The notes under the pieces: generated by a model | Told to the model about the DNA's origin: nothing | The model's input: the letters and a program-made list of their open reading frames with translations, nothing else | The model's database searches: none | In this document: positions 1 through 8,812 of the stretch, piece by piece | Numbering within the stretch: position 1 is the stretch's first letter | Layout of the letters: each line of letters begins with the position of its first letter | Program-made: the position numbers and the translations under genes | NCBI RefSeq assembly: GCF_025699485.1 | Contig: NZ_JANUXN010000013.1 | Coordinates: 57,572-121,571, forward strand | Direction: 5' to 3' | Length of the DNA stretch: 64,000 bases | DNA from: Thauera carbonicopians | GTDB lineage: Bacteria > Pseudomonadota > Gammaproteobacteria > Burkholderiales > Rhodocyclaceae

Positions 1-156
1 CTGCCGATCGTGCGCGAGATCGCCGAACTGCACCGTGCCATCGTCACGCTGGATGCGAATCCGGCCGGGCAGGGGACGCTGGCGCGCGTGGTTTTTCCGC
101 GCAGCCACTTGCACGCTCCGCCCCCGGTGCAGGGCGACGTCTACCCCCTCGGCTGA
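1..156 (+). CDS. Sensor histidine kinase, C-terminal end (partial)
   Basis: Only the last 51 codons are inside the window; frame 1 runs open from base 1 to a TGA at 154-156. The peptide begins LPIVREIAELH and continues to a VVFPR strand, which is how the HATPase_c domain of two-component histidine kinases ends (the G2-box helix followed by the last beta strand). The rest of the protein, including any sensor domain, lies upstream and cannot be judged. A regulatory link to the acetate-uptake genes 172 bases downstream is possible but only inferred. Confidence 0.7.
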   Translation: MPIVREIAELHRAIVTLDANPAGQGTLARVVFPRSHLHAPPPVQGDVYPLG

Positions 157-187
157 GCGCGCCTGCATGGTTCGGCGGCTGGATTGC

Positions 188-201
188 TTGATCGAGGTCA
201 A
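188..201. promoter_or_regulatory. FNR/Crp-family-like site upstream of DUF485-actP
   Basis: TTGAT-N4-GTCAA differs by one base from the FNR consensus TTGAT-N4-ATCAA. It lies in the 171-base gap before the DUF485 gene. A CATAAG hexamer at 221-226 would put the site close to the -41.5 position used by class II FNR promoters. A separate TTGACA at 236-241 has only a weak -10 (TAAGTG, 258-263). Oxygen or Crp-type control of acetate uptake is an inference. Confidence 0.45.
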
Positions 202-327
202 TAGATATTCGAAAATTCGTCATAAGAGAAACTTTTTGACAACGTGTAAGCACACCGTAAGTGTCGTCGCATACTTTTGAGTCCAGCCGGTGGATGCCCG
301 GTTTGTTCAAACAAGTAGGAGGGAGAC

Positions 328-636
328 ATGGAAAGCAATACGGTGGCGAAGATCGTCGCCAATCCCAAGTATCAGAAGCTGGTCAGTACGCGTACCCGCT
401 ACGGCTGGACGCTGACGATCATCATGCTGCTCGTGTACTACGGCTACACCGCGATCATCGCCTTCGACAAGGAGCTGTTCCATCAGCGCCTGGGTGAAGG
501 GGTGATGACGCTCGGCGTTCCCGTCGGTTTCGGGGTGATTCTCTTCACCATCATCATCACCGGCATTTATGTGCGTCGTGCCAACTCGGAGTTCGACGCC
601 CTGACCGAGGAAATCGTCAAGGAGGCCGGCAAATGA
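328..636 (+). CDS. DUF485 (YjcH-type) inner membrane protein
   Basis: A 102-residue protein with two hydrophobic segments, about residues 26-47 and 58-78, separated by a short charged loop. This is the layout of the DUF485/YjcH family. Such genes sit directly upstream of actP in many proteobacteria, and here the ATG of actP overlaps this stop by four bases (ATGA), so the two are translationally coupled. A strong Shine-Dalgarno (AGGAGGGAGA) precedes the start. Function is unproven; a role supporting the ActP symporter is inferred from constant linkage. In E. coli the same pair follows acs, but no acs is visible here. Confidence 0.88.
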   Translation: MESNTVAKIVANPKYQKLVSTRTRYGWTLTIIMLLVYYGYTAIIAFDKELFHQRLGEGVMTLGVPVGFGVILFTIIITGIYVRRANSEFDALTEEIVKEAGK

Positions 637-2351
637 TGGGTTCTTATGCACGTCTGGGCGGAGGCCTCGCCCTCGCCCTGCTGTCGGCGGCAGCGTTGGC
701 TGCCGGCGGTGATCTCGGTCAGGCCGAAAAGCAGGCCACCAACTGGACCGCGATCATCATGTTCGGCGCCTTCGTCGCCGGTACCATGTTCATCACCAAG
801 TGGGCGGCGTCGAAGACGAAGTCGGCGGCCGACTTCTACACCGCCGGCGGCGGCATTACCGGCTTCCAGAACGGCCTGGCCATCGCCGGCGACTACATGT
901 CGGCGGCGTCCTTCCTCGGTATTTCCGCCGCGGTCATGGTCAGCGGCTACGACGGCCTGATCTACTCGATCGGCTTCCTCGTCGGTTGGCCGATCATCAC
1001 CTTCCTGATGGCGGAAAAGCTGCGCAACCTCGGCAAGTTCACCTTCGCCGACGTGGCTGCCTATCGCTTCGAACAGACCCCGATCCGCGCTTTCGCGGCC
1101 TCGGGCACGCTGGTCGTGGTGGCCTTCTACCTGATCGTCCAGATGGTGGGTGCCGGCCAGCTCATCAAGCTGCTGTTCGGCCTCGAGTACTGGATGGCGG
1201 TGGTGATCGTCGGTGCGCTGATGATGATCTACGTGCTGTTCGGCGGCATGACCGCGACTACCTGGGTGCAGATCATCAAGGCGGTGCTGCTGCTGTCGGG
1301 CGCGTCCTTCATGGCCTTCATGGTGATGATGAACTACGGCTTCTCGCCCGAGCAGCTGTTCGCCGCTTCCGTCAAGGTCAAGGCTGATGCCGCGATCGCG
1401 GTCGGCAAGTCGCCGGAAGAGGCCAGTGCGCTCGCTCAGTTGATCATGGGGCCGGGCTCCTTCATCAAGGACCCGATCTCGGCGATCTCCTTCGGCATGG
1501 CGCTGATGTTCGGTACTGCGGGTCTGCCGCACATCCTGATGCGCTTCTTCACCGTGCCGGATGCCAAGGAAGCACGCAAGTCGGTGTTCTGGGCCACGAC
1601 CTGGATCGGTTACTTCTACATCCTCACCTTCATCATCGGTTTCGGTGCGATCGTGCTGGTGTCGAACAATCCGGAGTTCCTCGACGCCAATGGCGTGCTG
1701 AAGGGCGGCGGTAACATGGCGGCGATCCACCTTGCCAACGCGGTCGGCGGCAACATCTTCCTCGGCTTCATGTCGGCAGTGGCCTTCGCGACCATTCTCG
1801 CGGTGGTGGCCGGCCTGACGTTGTCGGGCGCCTCGGCGGTGTCGCACGACTTGTACGCCACGGTGTTCAAGAAGGGCAATGCCGATTCCGCCTCCGAACT
1901 GCGCGTGTCGCGTATCACTACCATCGTGCTGGGTGTCATCGCGGTGATCCTGGGTATTGCGTTCGAGAAGCAGAACATCGCCTTCATGGTGTCGCTGGCC
2001 TTCGCCATCGCCGCGTCGGCCAACTTCCCGGTGCTGTTCATGTCGGTGCTGTGGAAGGATTGCACCACGCGTGGTGCGGCCATCGGCGGCTTCATCGGCC
2101 TGATCACGGCCGTGGGCCTCACCGTGGTGTCGCCGTCGGTGTGGGAAGCCACGCTCGGCAACCCGAAGGGTTCGGCGCTGTTCCCCTACACTTCGCCCGC
2201 GCTGTTCTCGATGACCGCCGGCTTCCTCGGCATCTGGCTGTTCTCGATCCTCGACAACAGCGCCCGTGCCAAGGCGGACCGCGCCGGCTACCTGGCCCAG
2301 CGTGTGCGTTCCGAAACCGGTATCGGTGCAGCGGCGGCTTCGAGCCACTAA
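633..2351 (+). CDS. actP: Cation/acetate symporter ActP
   Basis: A 572-residue sodium:solute symporter family protein, the expected length for ActP. It takes up acetate and related short monocarboxylates with a cation across the inner membrane. Residues 1-24 look like a signal peptide (ending AALAAGG), as in E. coli ActP. The SSS core follows, with many membrane helices and the typical ADFYTAGG and [22 protein letters not shown] region near residues 65-100. The gene overlaps the upstream DUF485 frame by four bases and is followed after 50 bases by a strong terminator, closing a two-gene operon. Another monocarboxylate as main substrate (pyruvate, propionate) cannot be excluded. Confidence 0.93.
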   Translation: MMGSYARLGGGLALALLSAAALAAGGDLGQAEKQATNWTAIIMFGAFVAGTMFITKWAASKTKSAADFYTAGGGITGFQNGLAIAGDYMSAASFLGISAAVMVSGYDGLIYSIGFLVGWPIITFLMAEKLRNLGKFTFADVAAYRFEQTPIRAFAASGTLVVVAFYLIVQMVGAGQLIKLLFGLEYWMAVVIVGALMMIYVLFGGMTATTWVQIIKAVLLLSGASFMAFMVMMNYGFSPEQLFAASVKVKADAAIAVGKSPEEASALAQLIMGPGSFIKDPISAISFGMALMFGTAGLPHILMRFFTVPDAKEARKSVFWATTWIGYFYILTFIIGFGAIVLVSNNPEFLDANGVLKGGGNMAAIHLANAVGGNIFLGFMSAVAFATILAVVAGLTLSGASAVSHDLYATVFKKGNADSASELRVSRITTIVLGVIAVILGIAFEKQNIAFMVSLAFAIAASANFPVLFMSVLWKDCTTRGAAIGGFIGLITAVGLTVVSPSVWEATLGNPKGSALFPYTSPALFSMTAGFLGIWLFSILDNSARAKADRAGYLAQRVRSETGIGAAAASSH

Positions 2352-2403
2352 ACCCCGGTCCATGCCCCTCCTTCACTGAAGAGGGGCTGCCGGGAAGGCA
2401 ATA

Positions 2404-2443
2404 CGACAGGCGGTGGGCTCAGGCCCACCGCCTGTCGGTTTTT
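2404..2443 (+). terminator. Rho-independent terminator after actP
   Basis: A perfect 15-bp inverted repeat (2404-2418 with 2423-2437), a 4-base loop and then TTTTT at 2439-2443. It closes the DUF485-actP unit and separates it from the tRNA. Confidence 0.92.
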
Positions 2444-2495
2444 GGACGGCCTGATTCAGGCGAAGGAAAAAAGAAGGGCTGCTGACAGGTAATGC

Positions 2496-2523
2496 TTGAC
2501 CTCGAATGAATTCAGGCTATAAT
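2496..2523 (+). promoter_or_regulatory. Sigma-70 promoter of tRNA-Phe
   Basis: TTGACC (2496-2501), a 16-base spacer, and a perfect TATAAT (2518-2523) ending 12 bases before the tRNA. This is a near-consensus strong promoter, as expected for a stable RNA. Confidence 0.88.
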
Positions 2524-2535
2524 GCACACCTCTTC

Positions 2536-2611
2536 GGCCAGGTAGCTCAGTTGGTAGAGCAGCGGATTGAAAATCCGCGTGTCGGCGGTTCGATTCCGTC
2601 CCTGGCCACCA
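2536..2611 (+). tRNA. tRNA-Phe (anticodon GAA)
   Basis: A 76-base cloverleaf. The acceptor stem is GGCCAGG (2536-2542) paired with CCTGGCC (2601-2607). The D-arm is TAGCTCAGTTGGTAGAGCA. The anticodon stem GCGGA/TCCGC encloses the loop TTGAAAA, giving anticodon GAA. The T-loop is GGTTCGATTCC, the discriminator base is A, and CCA is encoded. Confidence 0.97.
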
Positions 2612-2626
2612 CGGAATTCGTTCAAG

Positions 2627-2664
2627 CAAAAAGCCCGGTCCTTGCGATCGGGCTTTTTGCTTTT
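2627..2664 (+). terminator. Rho-independent terminator after tRNA-Phe
   Basis: An 11-bp stem (CAAAAAGCCCG at 2627-2637 with its complement at 2649-2659) around an 11-base loop, followed by CTTTT. Because of the A and T tracts it could work in both directions. Confidence 0.85.
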
Positions 2665-2762
2665 GAAGCGCCTCTCCGTCCTCATGCAGGCGATGTGCGA
2701 GCTGCCGGTGGAGCAGGGAAACAGGCTGATTCCGCTCAATTTTTGCCTGTAGGCCTGGGTGC

Positions 2763-2768
2763 TATAAT
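2763..2768 (+). promoter_or_regulatory. Probable -10 box of the hemA operon
   Basis: A perfect TATAAT lies 42 bases before the hemA start. The -35 is weak: TTTTTG (2740-2745) gives 17-base spacing, TTGCCT (2743-2748) only 14. Confidence 0.6.
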
Positions 2769-2810
2769 GCGTACCTCTCCATCGAAGCGTGCTGAACCGC
2801 CTGATTCCGA

Positions 2811-4064
2811 ATGCAGCTTTACGCCCTTGGCCTGAATCATCACACAGCGCCGCTTGCGATTCGCGAGCGCGTTGCGTTTCAGCCGGAAAGGCTGGGCCAG
2901 GCGCTGCACGATCTGGCCCATGCGGATTCGGTGCGGGAGGCGGCGATCCTGTCGACCTGCAACCGCACCGAGCTTTATTTCGCTGCCGAGCAGCCCCAGC
3001 ATGCGGCCGACTGGCTGGCGCGCTTCCATCAGGTGGCGCTCAACGACGTGTCGCCCTATCTGTACGCCTATCCGCAGCGCGATGCGATCCGCCACGTATT
3101 CCGCGTTGCCAGCGGCCTCGACTCGATGGTCATCGGTGAGCCCCAGATCCTCGGCCAGGTCAAGGATGCCGCGCGCCGGGCCGAGGAGGCGGGTACGCTG
3201 GGCACGCTGTTGCACAAGCTGTTCCAGAACACCTTCGCGGTGGCCAAGGAAGTGCGTTCGACCACCGCGATCGGCGCCAATACGGTGTCGATGGCGGCGG
3301 CGGCGGTGCATCTGACCGAGCGGATCTTCGAGAGCGTGAGCGATCAGCACGTGCTGTTCATCGGCGCGGGCGAGATGATCGAGCTGTGCGCAGCGCATTT
3401 CGCCGGGGCTCAGCCGAAATCCATGACGGTGGCCAACCGCACGGAAGAGCGTGCGCTCGCGCTGGCTTCCCGCTTCGGCGCGCAGACCATGCGCATCGAC
3501 CAGATCGGTGACATGCTGTCGCGCTTCGACGTGGTCGTGTCCTGTACTGCGGCACCCTTGCCTATCGTCGGCCTGGGCATGGTCGAGCGGGCCGTGAAGG
3601 CGCGCCGCCACCGCCCGATGGTGATGGTCGACCTTGCCGTGCCGCGCGACATCGAACCGGAGATCGCCGAGCTCGACGACATCTTCCTGTATACCGTCGA
3701 TGATCTCGCCCAAGTGGTCGATGCCGGCATGGAGTCGCGCCAGCAGGCGGTGGTCGAGGCCGAACAGATCATCAACATGCGCGTGGACGGCTTCCTGCAC
3801 TGGATGTCGGCACGTGAGACCGTGCCGGCGATCCGGGCACTGCGGGAACATGCCGAGAGCCTGCGCCAGGCCGAACTGGAGCGTGCGGTGCGCTTGCTGG
3901 CCAAGGGCGACGATCCGCAGAAGGTGCTCGAGGCGCTGTCGCACGGTCTGACCAACAAGCTGATGCACGGCCCGACCCGCTATCTGAATCAGGCGGAGGT
4001 CGCGCACAAGGCCGAGGCCGGCCAGTTCGTGCGTCAGCTTTTCAATCTCCCCCACCAGGGCTAG
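2811..4064 (+). CDS. hemA: Glutamyl-tRNA reductase
   Basis: A 417-residue enzyme that reduces glutamyl-tRNA(Glu) to glutamate-1-semialdehyde with NADPH, the committed step of C5-pathway tetrapyrrole synthesis in the cytoplasm. The family N-terminus ([14 protein letters not shown]) is present. The catalytic cysteine is Cys50 in [10 protein letters not shown]. The [10 protein letters not shown] motif follows near residue 107, then the NADP-binding fold ([10 protein letters not shown], about residue 183), and the C-terminal dimerisation helices. The start ATG follows the TATAAT above. It heads a same-strand group with prfA and prmC, a common betaproteobacterial order. Confidence 0.97.
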   Translation: MQLYALGLNHHTAPLAIRERVAFQPERLGQALHDLAHADSVREAAILSTCNRTELYFAAEQPQHAADWLARFHQVALNDVSPYLYAYPQRDAIRHVFRVASGLDSMVIGEPQILGQVKDAARRAEEAGTLGTLLHKLFQNTFAVAKEVRSTTAIGANTVSMAAAAVHLTERIFESVSDQHVLFIGAGEMIELCAAHFAGAQPKSMTVANRTEERALALASRFGAQTMRIDQIGDMLSRFDVVVSCTAAPLPIVGLGMVERAVKARRHRPMVMVDLAVPRDIEPEIAELDDIFLYTVDDLAQVVDAGMESRQQAVVEAEQIINMRVDGFLHWMSARETVPAIRALREHAESLRQAELERAVRLLAKGDDPQKVLEALSHGLTNKLMHGPTRYLNQAEVAHKAEAGQFVRQLFNLPHQG

Positions 4065-4119
4065 CGCAGCACGCCTGCGCTCGGGCCCGCAACTGCGGGC
4101 CGACAGCCGTCATCCAGCC

Positions 4120-5199
4120 ATGAAACAGAGCATCCGCGACAAACTCGAACATCTTGCAGCGCGCCTGCAGGAACTGGACCGTGCCCTGGCGGCCGAGGAT
4201 GGCGCGCATGACATGAATGCCTTTCGCGATCTGTCGCGGGAGCGCGCCGAGATCGAGCCGGTGGTCGTGCTGTATGCGTCCTACGTACAGGCCGAAGCGG
4301 ATCGGGATACTGCGCGCGAGTTGCTGGCCGATCCCGAAATGCGCGAACTGGGGGAGCTGGAACTGGAAGCGGGCGAAGCACGCATCGCGACGCTGGAAGA
4401 CGAACTGCAGCGTGCGCTGTTGCCGCGCGATCCCAACGACGAACGCAATCTCTTCCTCGAGATCCGTGCCGGTACCGGCGGCGACGAGGCGGCGCTGTTC
4501 GCCGGCGACCTGCTGCGCATGTATTCGCGCTATGCCGAGCGCCAGCGCTGGAAAGTCGAGATCGTGTCGGCGAGCGAATCCGACCTGGGCGGCTACAAGG
4601 AAGTGATTGTCCGCATCGCCGGCAACGGCGCGTTCTCGAAACTGAAGTTCGAGTCGGGCGGCCATCGCGTGCAGCGTGTGCCGGCGACCGAAACCCAGGG
4701 GCGCATCCATACCTCGGCGTGCACCGTCGCCGTGTTGCCCGAAGCGGACGAGGTCGCGGCGGTCGAGATCAACCCGGCCGATCTGCGCATCGACACGTTC
4801 CGGGCTTCCGGAGCCGGTGGCCAGCACATCAACAAGACCGACTCCGCCGTCCGCATCACGCACATCCCGACTGGCATCGTCGTCGAATGCCAGGACGACC
4901 GCTCCCAGCATCGCAACAAGGCCCAGGCCATGTCGGTGCTGGCGGCGCGGCTCCACGATGCCAAGGTGCGCGCCCAGCAGAGCGCGGAGGCGGCGCAGCG
5001 CAAGAGCCTGATCGGCAGCGGCGACCGGTCCGAGCGCATCCGTACCTACAACTTCCCGCAGGGCAGGGTGACGGACCATCGCATCAACCTCACGCTGTAC
5101 AAGCTGGAAGCGGTCATGCAGGGAGAGCTCGACGAACTGGTCGATGCGCTGACGCTCGAGCATCAGGCCGAACTGCTTGCCGCCCTGGCTGAAGAGTGA
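4120..5199 (+). CDS. prfA: Peptide chain release factor 1
   Basis: A 359-residue class I release factor that reads UAA and UAG stop codons and triggers peptide release on the ribosome. The PAT tripeptide that distinguishes RF1 from RF2 is at residues 188-190 ([11 protein letters not shown]). The catalytic GGQ is at 233-235 ([15 protein letters not shown]). The gene overlaps prmC by four bases; PrmC methylates the glutamine of this GGQ, so the enzyme and its substrate are translationally coupled. Confidence 0.97.
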   Translation: MKQSIRDKLEHLAARLQELDRALAAEDGAHDMNAFRDLSRERAEIEPVVVLYASYVQAEADRDTARELLADPEMRELGELELEAGEARIATLEDELQRALLPRDPNDERNLFLEIRAGTGGDEAALFAGDLLRMYSRYAERQRWKVEIVSASESDLGGYKEVIVRIAGNGAFSKLKFESGGHRVQRVPATETQGRIHTSACTVAVLPEADEVAAVEINPADLRIDTFRASGAGGQHINKTDSAVRITHIPTGIVVECQDDRSQHRNKAQAMSVLAARLHDAKVRAQQSAEAAQRKSLIGSGDRSERIRTYNFPQGRVTDHRINLTLYKLEAVMQGELDELVDALTLEHQAELLAALAEE

Positions 5200-6059
5200 T
5201 GACGGAGAACACGCCGGGCTCCGCCCCCGATCGAACCGACATCGCCGGCGCCCTGGCGTGGGCGAGGATGCGTATCGATCTGATGGATGCACGCGTGCTG
5301 CTGCGCCACGTGCTGCAGTGCCCGGCGGCACGGCTGGTGGCCTGGCCGGAGCAGATGCTGGATGGAGAAGACTGGGCAGCGTATCGCGCGCTGGTCGAGC
5401 GCCGTGTGATCGGTGAGCCGGTTGCCTATCTCGTCGGCATGCGTGAGTTCTTCGGCCGCGAGTTCATGGTCACGCCTGCGGTGCTGATCCCTCGCCCGGA
5501 TACCGAATTGCTGGTCGAATTGGCGATCGCATATTTTTCCGACCGCAAGGCTGCTCGTGTGCTGGACATGGGCACCGGCAGCGGGGCATTGGCGATCACG
5601 CTGGCGCTGGAACTCGACGAGGTCGATGTCAGCGCGATCGACCGCTCGCGCGAAGCCCTGTGGGTGGCGATGGCCAATGCCGCCCGCCTCGGCGCCAGCG
5701 TCTCCTTCGTCCAGAGCGACTGGTTCGCCTCCTTGGGCGACGAGCGCTTCGACCTCATCGTCGCCAATCCACCCTACATCGCCGCGGGCGACCCGCATCT
5801 GGACCAGGGCGACGTGCGCTTCGAGCCGCCGGGCGCCTTGGCCGCGGGCCCTGCCGGGCTCGACGATCTGCAGGAAATCGTCATGCAGGCGCCTGCCCGC
5901 CTGGCAGACGGCGGCCGCCTGTTCCTCGAACATGGCTATGATCAGGCCGCTGCCGTGCGCAGCCTGCTGGCGGATGCCGGGTTTGCGGAAATCGCCTCGT
6001 GGAAGGACATCGCCGGCATCGAGCGGGTCTCGGGCGGCCGCTGGCTGGGGCGTGACTGA
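5196..6059 (+). CDS. prmC: Release-factor glutamine N5-methyltransferase
   Basis: A 287-residue SAM-dependent methyltransferase that modifies the GGQ glutamine of RF1 and RF2. The SAM-binding loop [12 protein letters not shown] is near residue 122, and the NPPY catalytic motif is at residues 191-194 ([15 protein letters not shown]). The N-terminal helical domain that contacts the release factor is present (residues about 10-80). The start ATGATGA overlaps the prfA stop; either of the two adjacent codons could be used. Confidence 0.95.
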   Translation: MMTENTPGSAPDRTDIAGALAWARMRIDLMDARVLLRHVLQCPAARLVAWPEQMLDGEDWAAYRALVERRVIGEPVAYLVGMREFFGREFMVTPAVLIPRPDTELLVELAIAYFSDRKAARVLDMGTGSGALAITLALELDEVDVSAIDRSREALWVAMANAARLGASVSFVQSDWFASLGDERFDLIVANPPYIAAGDPHLDQGDVRFEPPGALAAGPAGLDDLQEIVMQAPARLADGGRLFLEHGYDQAAAVRSLLADAGFAEIASWKDIAGIERVSGGRWLGRD

Positions 6060-6096
6060 ATCCACGAAGTGCTGCGGCATGCCCATTGTGGGTGCA

Positions 6097-6125
6097 TTGA
6101 CGCTGAACACCACCCATCCTAAAAT
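6097..6125 (+). promoter_or_regulatory. Sigma-70 promoter of grxD
   Basis: TTGACG (6097-6102), 17-base spacer, TAAAAT (6120-6125), ending 38 bases before the chosen grxD start. It lets grxD be transcribed independently of hemA-prfA-prmC. Confidence 0.7.
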
Positions 6126-6163
6126 TACCCGACTATTAAACTCAACTTTTGATGGCCCCAATC

Positions 6164-6493
6164 ATGAGCATTCAAGACGTCATTCGCGACCAGGTCACCA
6201 ACAACGATGTGGTTCTCTACATGAAGGGTTCGCCGCAGTTTCCGCAGTGCGGCTTCTCGTCGGCCGCCGTCCAGATCCTGAAGGCCTGTGGTGTGAAGGA
6301 AGTGCTGGCGGTCAATGTGCTGGCCGATGACGAGATCCGCCAGGGCATCAAGGAATTCTCCAACTGGCCGACCATTCCGCAGCTCTACATCAAGGGCGAA
6401 TTCGTCGGCGGCAGCGACATCATGCGCGAGATGTACCAGAACGGCGAGCTGCAGCAGATGCTGAAGGATGCAGGTGTCGACGGCGCGGATTGA
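6164..6493 (+). CDS. grxD: Monothiol glutaredoxin, Grx4 type
   Basis: A 109-residue monothiol glutaredoxin with the CGFS active site (Cys29, in [11 protein letters not shown]). CGFS glutaredoxins bind a [2Fe-2S] cluster with glutathione and take part in Fe-S cluster trafficking. Further family marks are KGSPQFPQ, the TVP-type loop written here WPTIPQLYI, and GGSDI near residue 85. I chose ATG 6164 (MSIQDVI) because it matches the usual family start; ATG 6152 would add four residues. It has its own promoter and terminator. Confidence 0.95.
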   Translation: MSIQDVIRDQVTNNDVVLYMKGSPQFPQCGFSSAAVQILKACGVKEVLAVNVLADDEIRQGIKEFSNWPTIPQLYIKGEFVGGSDIMREMYQNGELQQMLKDAGVDGAD

Positions 6494-6554
6494 AAGTTGC
6501 CAAAAACCGGGGTCTGTCCTGGCACTGAACAGGCCCGTCGGAAGTGCATCGATC

Positions 6555-6587
6555 GAAGCCAGCCCGAGGGCTGGCTTCATGCATTTT
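6555..6587 (+). terminator. Terminator after grxD
   Basis: An 11-bp perfect stem (GAAGCCAGCCC at 6555-6565 with 6568-6578), a tight loop, then ATGCATTTT. It overlaps the stop codon of the convergent nucleotidyltransferase gene. Confidence 0.65.
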
Positions 6588-7671
6588 GTGCGGGGGCGTG
6601 GCCGGCGAAACGGCTGCGCATGCGCAAGCCGGCTTTCCGCGCCAGGTGAGGCAGGAGCATACGCAAGGGCATGCGCTGCAGATGATAGCGGGTCAGCATG
6701 GCCAGCCGGGCGAGGTGCACTCCCGCCGACGGCGGAAAATCTGGATCCGACGGTAGCATGGCCAGCGGGACCAGCCGTTCCATCGCCGCGCGGCACACGG
6801 CCGGCGGCGCTTCGAGCCTTGCCAGCACCTCCTGCGCCTGCAGCGTTCCCATCCAGGCATGGGCGAAGTGCAGGCCATACCATAGCGGGCGCTGCAGGCC
6901 GAGGCGTGCGGCACGATCGGCCAGGCACTCGGCAAATCCGTGCAGCCCGGCTGCGCTCTGCAGCAGGCCGTCGATGTCGGCCACCTCGCGCAGCCTGAGC
7001 GACAGATCCCCGTCCTGAAAGCAATGCAGGCAGGCGTGCAGCACCTGGTCCTCGAGCGACAGGGCGCGGAAAGGGGTGCCGGGCAGCGCTTGGCTGGTCT
7101 CGAACAAGGGTGCGGGATCGAAGCGCAGGCGTGTGGTCACCGGTGTGATCGCGTGGTGCAGATCCACTTCCAGGAAGTGCCCGGGGAAACGCATCGGCGG
7201 TGTTTCGTGGCTCCAGTCCCGGTAATAGCGTTCGTCGTAGGGGTCGAGTTCGGCCGGCTTCCATCCTGCAGACCGCAGGCGCTGTTCCATGCTGCGAAGG
7301 TGTTCGCGAGGAACGAGCAGATCGACGTCGGACACGAAACGGCCGCGGGTGAAGGCGTGGCCCTGCAGGAAATAGGCGCTCCCCTTCAGCAGCACGACCG
7401 GGAACTGCCCGTCGCACAGCTCCGCCAGGCTCGAAAGCTCGCCTTTCAGCATCTGCTGGTTGAAGGCACACATCCGTTCGGCCGACAGCAGGTGGCGGCG
7501 AATGGGAGCGGGCAGTGCGGGATTGTCCTTGTTGGCAGCGGCCAGCCGGCCGTGCAGGCCGCTCATGCGGGCAAGGCGGAGGACGTATTCCCAGTCCGAT
7601 TCAGCCAGTTGCAGCGGACCTGCGATGCCCTGCAGCAGAAGCCGGGTTGCGGAGCGGGCCGACATGCTCAT
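6577..7671 (-). CDS. Nucleotidyltransferase family protein (NTP_transf_5-like) of the HprK-like/PqqD-like cassette
   Basis: A 364-residue protein with a nucleotidyltransferase core: FPVVLLKGSAY at about residues 90-100, then VSDVDLLV (Asp115 and Asp117), and FLEVDLHH (Asp170), which together give the expected metal-binding acidic triad. The rest is helical and resembles the uncharacterised NTP_transf_5 family. Its ATG overlaps the stop of the upstream HPr-kinase-like gene (ATGA), so it is the last gene of a coupled four-gene unit. Related nucleotidyltransferases accompany an HPr-like kinase and a PqqD-like protein in some lasso-peptide clusters, where their role is tailoring. The substrate here is unknown. 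Confidence 0.82.
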   Translation of the reverse strand: MSMSARSATRLLLQGIAGPLQLAESDWEYVLRLARMSGLHGRLAAANKDNPALPAPIRRHLLSAERMCAFNQQMLKGELSSLAELCDGQFPVVLLKGSAYFLQGHAFTRGRFVSDVDLLVPREHLRSMEQRLRSAGWKPAELDPYDERYYRDWSHETPPMRFPGHFLEVDLHHAITPVTTRLRFDPAPLFETSQALPGTPFRALSLEDQVLHACLHCFQDGDLSLRLREVADIDGLLQSAAGLHGFAECLADRAARLGLQRPLWYGLHFAHAWMGTLQAQEVLARLEAPPAVCRAAMERLVPLAMLPSDPDFPPSAGVHLARLAMLTRYHLQRMPLRMLLPHLARKAGLRMRSRFAGHAPAQNA

Positions 7672-8540
7672 GGTGCACGCTCCAGCAGGTTTTCGATGGT
7701 TTCGATGGCACTGTCCAGGCTGTCGTATACTAGTTCCCAGGCATGAGATTCGCGGGCGAGCCGGATCACGGCCTGAAAGCCGACGGTCCCTAGCGCCCGG
7801 TAGTTGAAGCTGTTCAGGCCGAGCCGCATGGCCGCCTCGGCTTCAGGGACCGGTGTGCATGACAGCGTTGCGCCGGCCTGGTAGCGCGGAAAGACGACGA
7901 GGCGCGGGCGGGCAGGGCGGTGCCGGCCGTCGTGGCTGTCGCGGCCGGGCACGAAATGGGCGACGTCGCCTTTGCGTGTTCCCGGGAAAACCGGACCGAG
8001 GACGGCGCCAGGGTGTGCGCCGATCACCTCGATCGAGCGGTTCTTCAGTGCCGCCGGCTTGATCAGCGGCAGCACCAGACCGGATTCGGGGTCGATCACG
8101 CCGAACTCGTCCGACAGAAACCGCCAGCCGGCCAGATGCAGCGCGCAGGTGAGCGTGCTCTTGCCGGAGCCGGGTGCTGCAGGCAGGATCAGCGCGCGAT
8201 CATTGCGGGCGGCGACGCCGGCATGGAGCAGCAGGTAGGCATTGAGACGCTGGGCGATCAGCCAGTTGCCGCCCCATTCGAATAGCGGCAGCGCGCTGTC
8301 GCGCGGGTAGGGGTCGAAAGGGCGGGTGGCTTCGGACCAGAGCGATACCTGGCGCTTCCATGGCCGCAACAAGGGGGCGTCGGGCAGCAGGGACACGCGC
8401 ACGTCGGCAAAGGCTGCCGGATCTTCGCGGCTCTGGTGCGGATAGACGGTGTCCAGATCGGCGTGGAAGCGGGCGATCGGTGAGTACACCCCGATGCGCG
8501 CGGCACCGACATCGAGCACGCGGTATGCCGGCATGCTCAC
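7668..8540 (-). CDS. HprK-related kinase (HPr-rel-A type)
   Basis: A 290-residue protein resembling the C-terminal kinase domain of HPr(Ser) kinase. A P-loop APGSGKSTL lies at about residues 122-130, preceded by LLLHAGVAARN and followed by FLSDEFGVID (142-150), the acidic element expected for an HprK-like active site. It lacks the N-terminal domain of true HprK and no HPr gene is in the window, so a different substrate is likely. The start is GTG 8540, overlapping the stop of the PqqD-like gene (GTGA); ATG 8534 is possible. I recall this as the 'HprK-related kinase A' family, always next to a PqqD-like protein. Phosphorylation of the secreted protein encoded upstream is a hypothesis. Confidence 0.85.
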   Translation of the reverse strand: MSMPAYRVLDVGAARIGVYSPIARFHADLDTVYPHQSREDPAAFADVRVSLLPDAPLLRPWKRQVSLWSEATRPFDPYPRDSALPLFEWGGNWLIAQRLNAYLLLHAGVAARNDRALILPAAPGSGKSTLTCALHLAGWRFLSDEFGVIDPESGLVLPLIKPAALKNRSIEVIGAHPGAVLGPVFPGTRKGDVAHFVPGRDSHDGRHRPARPRLVVFPRYQAGATLSCTPVPEAEAAMRLGLNSFNYRALGTVGFQAVIRLARESHAWELVYDSLDSAIETIENLLERAP

Positions 8541-8806
8541 CCATTCACCGGGACGGGGGCGCCCAGGATCGTGAGCGTGCGGGCCAGTCTTTCCAGGCCT
8601 GGCGGCCAGCCCCCGGCAGCATCGACGTCACGCAGGAAATCCTCGAAATGCCCGGTCTCGATGGCTTCGGCGGCTTCATGCAGAACCAGTGCCGCACCTT
8701 CGCTGAGCTGGTGAGTACCCCACCAAAGTGGATCCAGAAAAAGAAACTGCCCGCCGAAGGACGGGCAGTGGCGTTCGAGCCAAGCGCAGGGGCCGGGTGC
8801 TGTCAT
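8537..8806 (-). CDS. HPr-rel-A system PqqD-like protein (possible peptide-recognition element)
   Basis: An 89-residue protein. The segment around residues 31-47 (THQLSEGAALVLHEAAE) matches the PqqD pattern in which a short beta strand leads into the first helix of a winged-helix recognition domain. PqqD-like domains bind the leader region of ribosomal peptides and deliver them to modifying enzymes. It is 6 bases downstream of the Tat-like protein gene and overlaps the kinase gene by four bases, the order expected for substrate, recogniser, enzyme, enzyme. Sequence similarity is low, so the call relies partly on context. Confidence 0.72.
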   Translation of the reverse strand: MTAPGPCAWLERHCPSFGGQFLFLDPLWWGTHQLSEGAALVLHEAAEAIETGHFEDFLRDVDAAGGWPPGLERLARTLTILGAPVPVNG

Positions 8807-8812
8807 CGGCGA

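Noticed and set aside
7668..8540. True HPr kinase/phosphorylase HprK
   Set aside because: The protein lacks the HprK N-terminal domain, and no HPr or PTS gene lies near. The PqqD-like and nucleotidyltransferase neighbours fit the HprK-related tailoring family instead.
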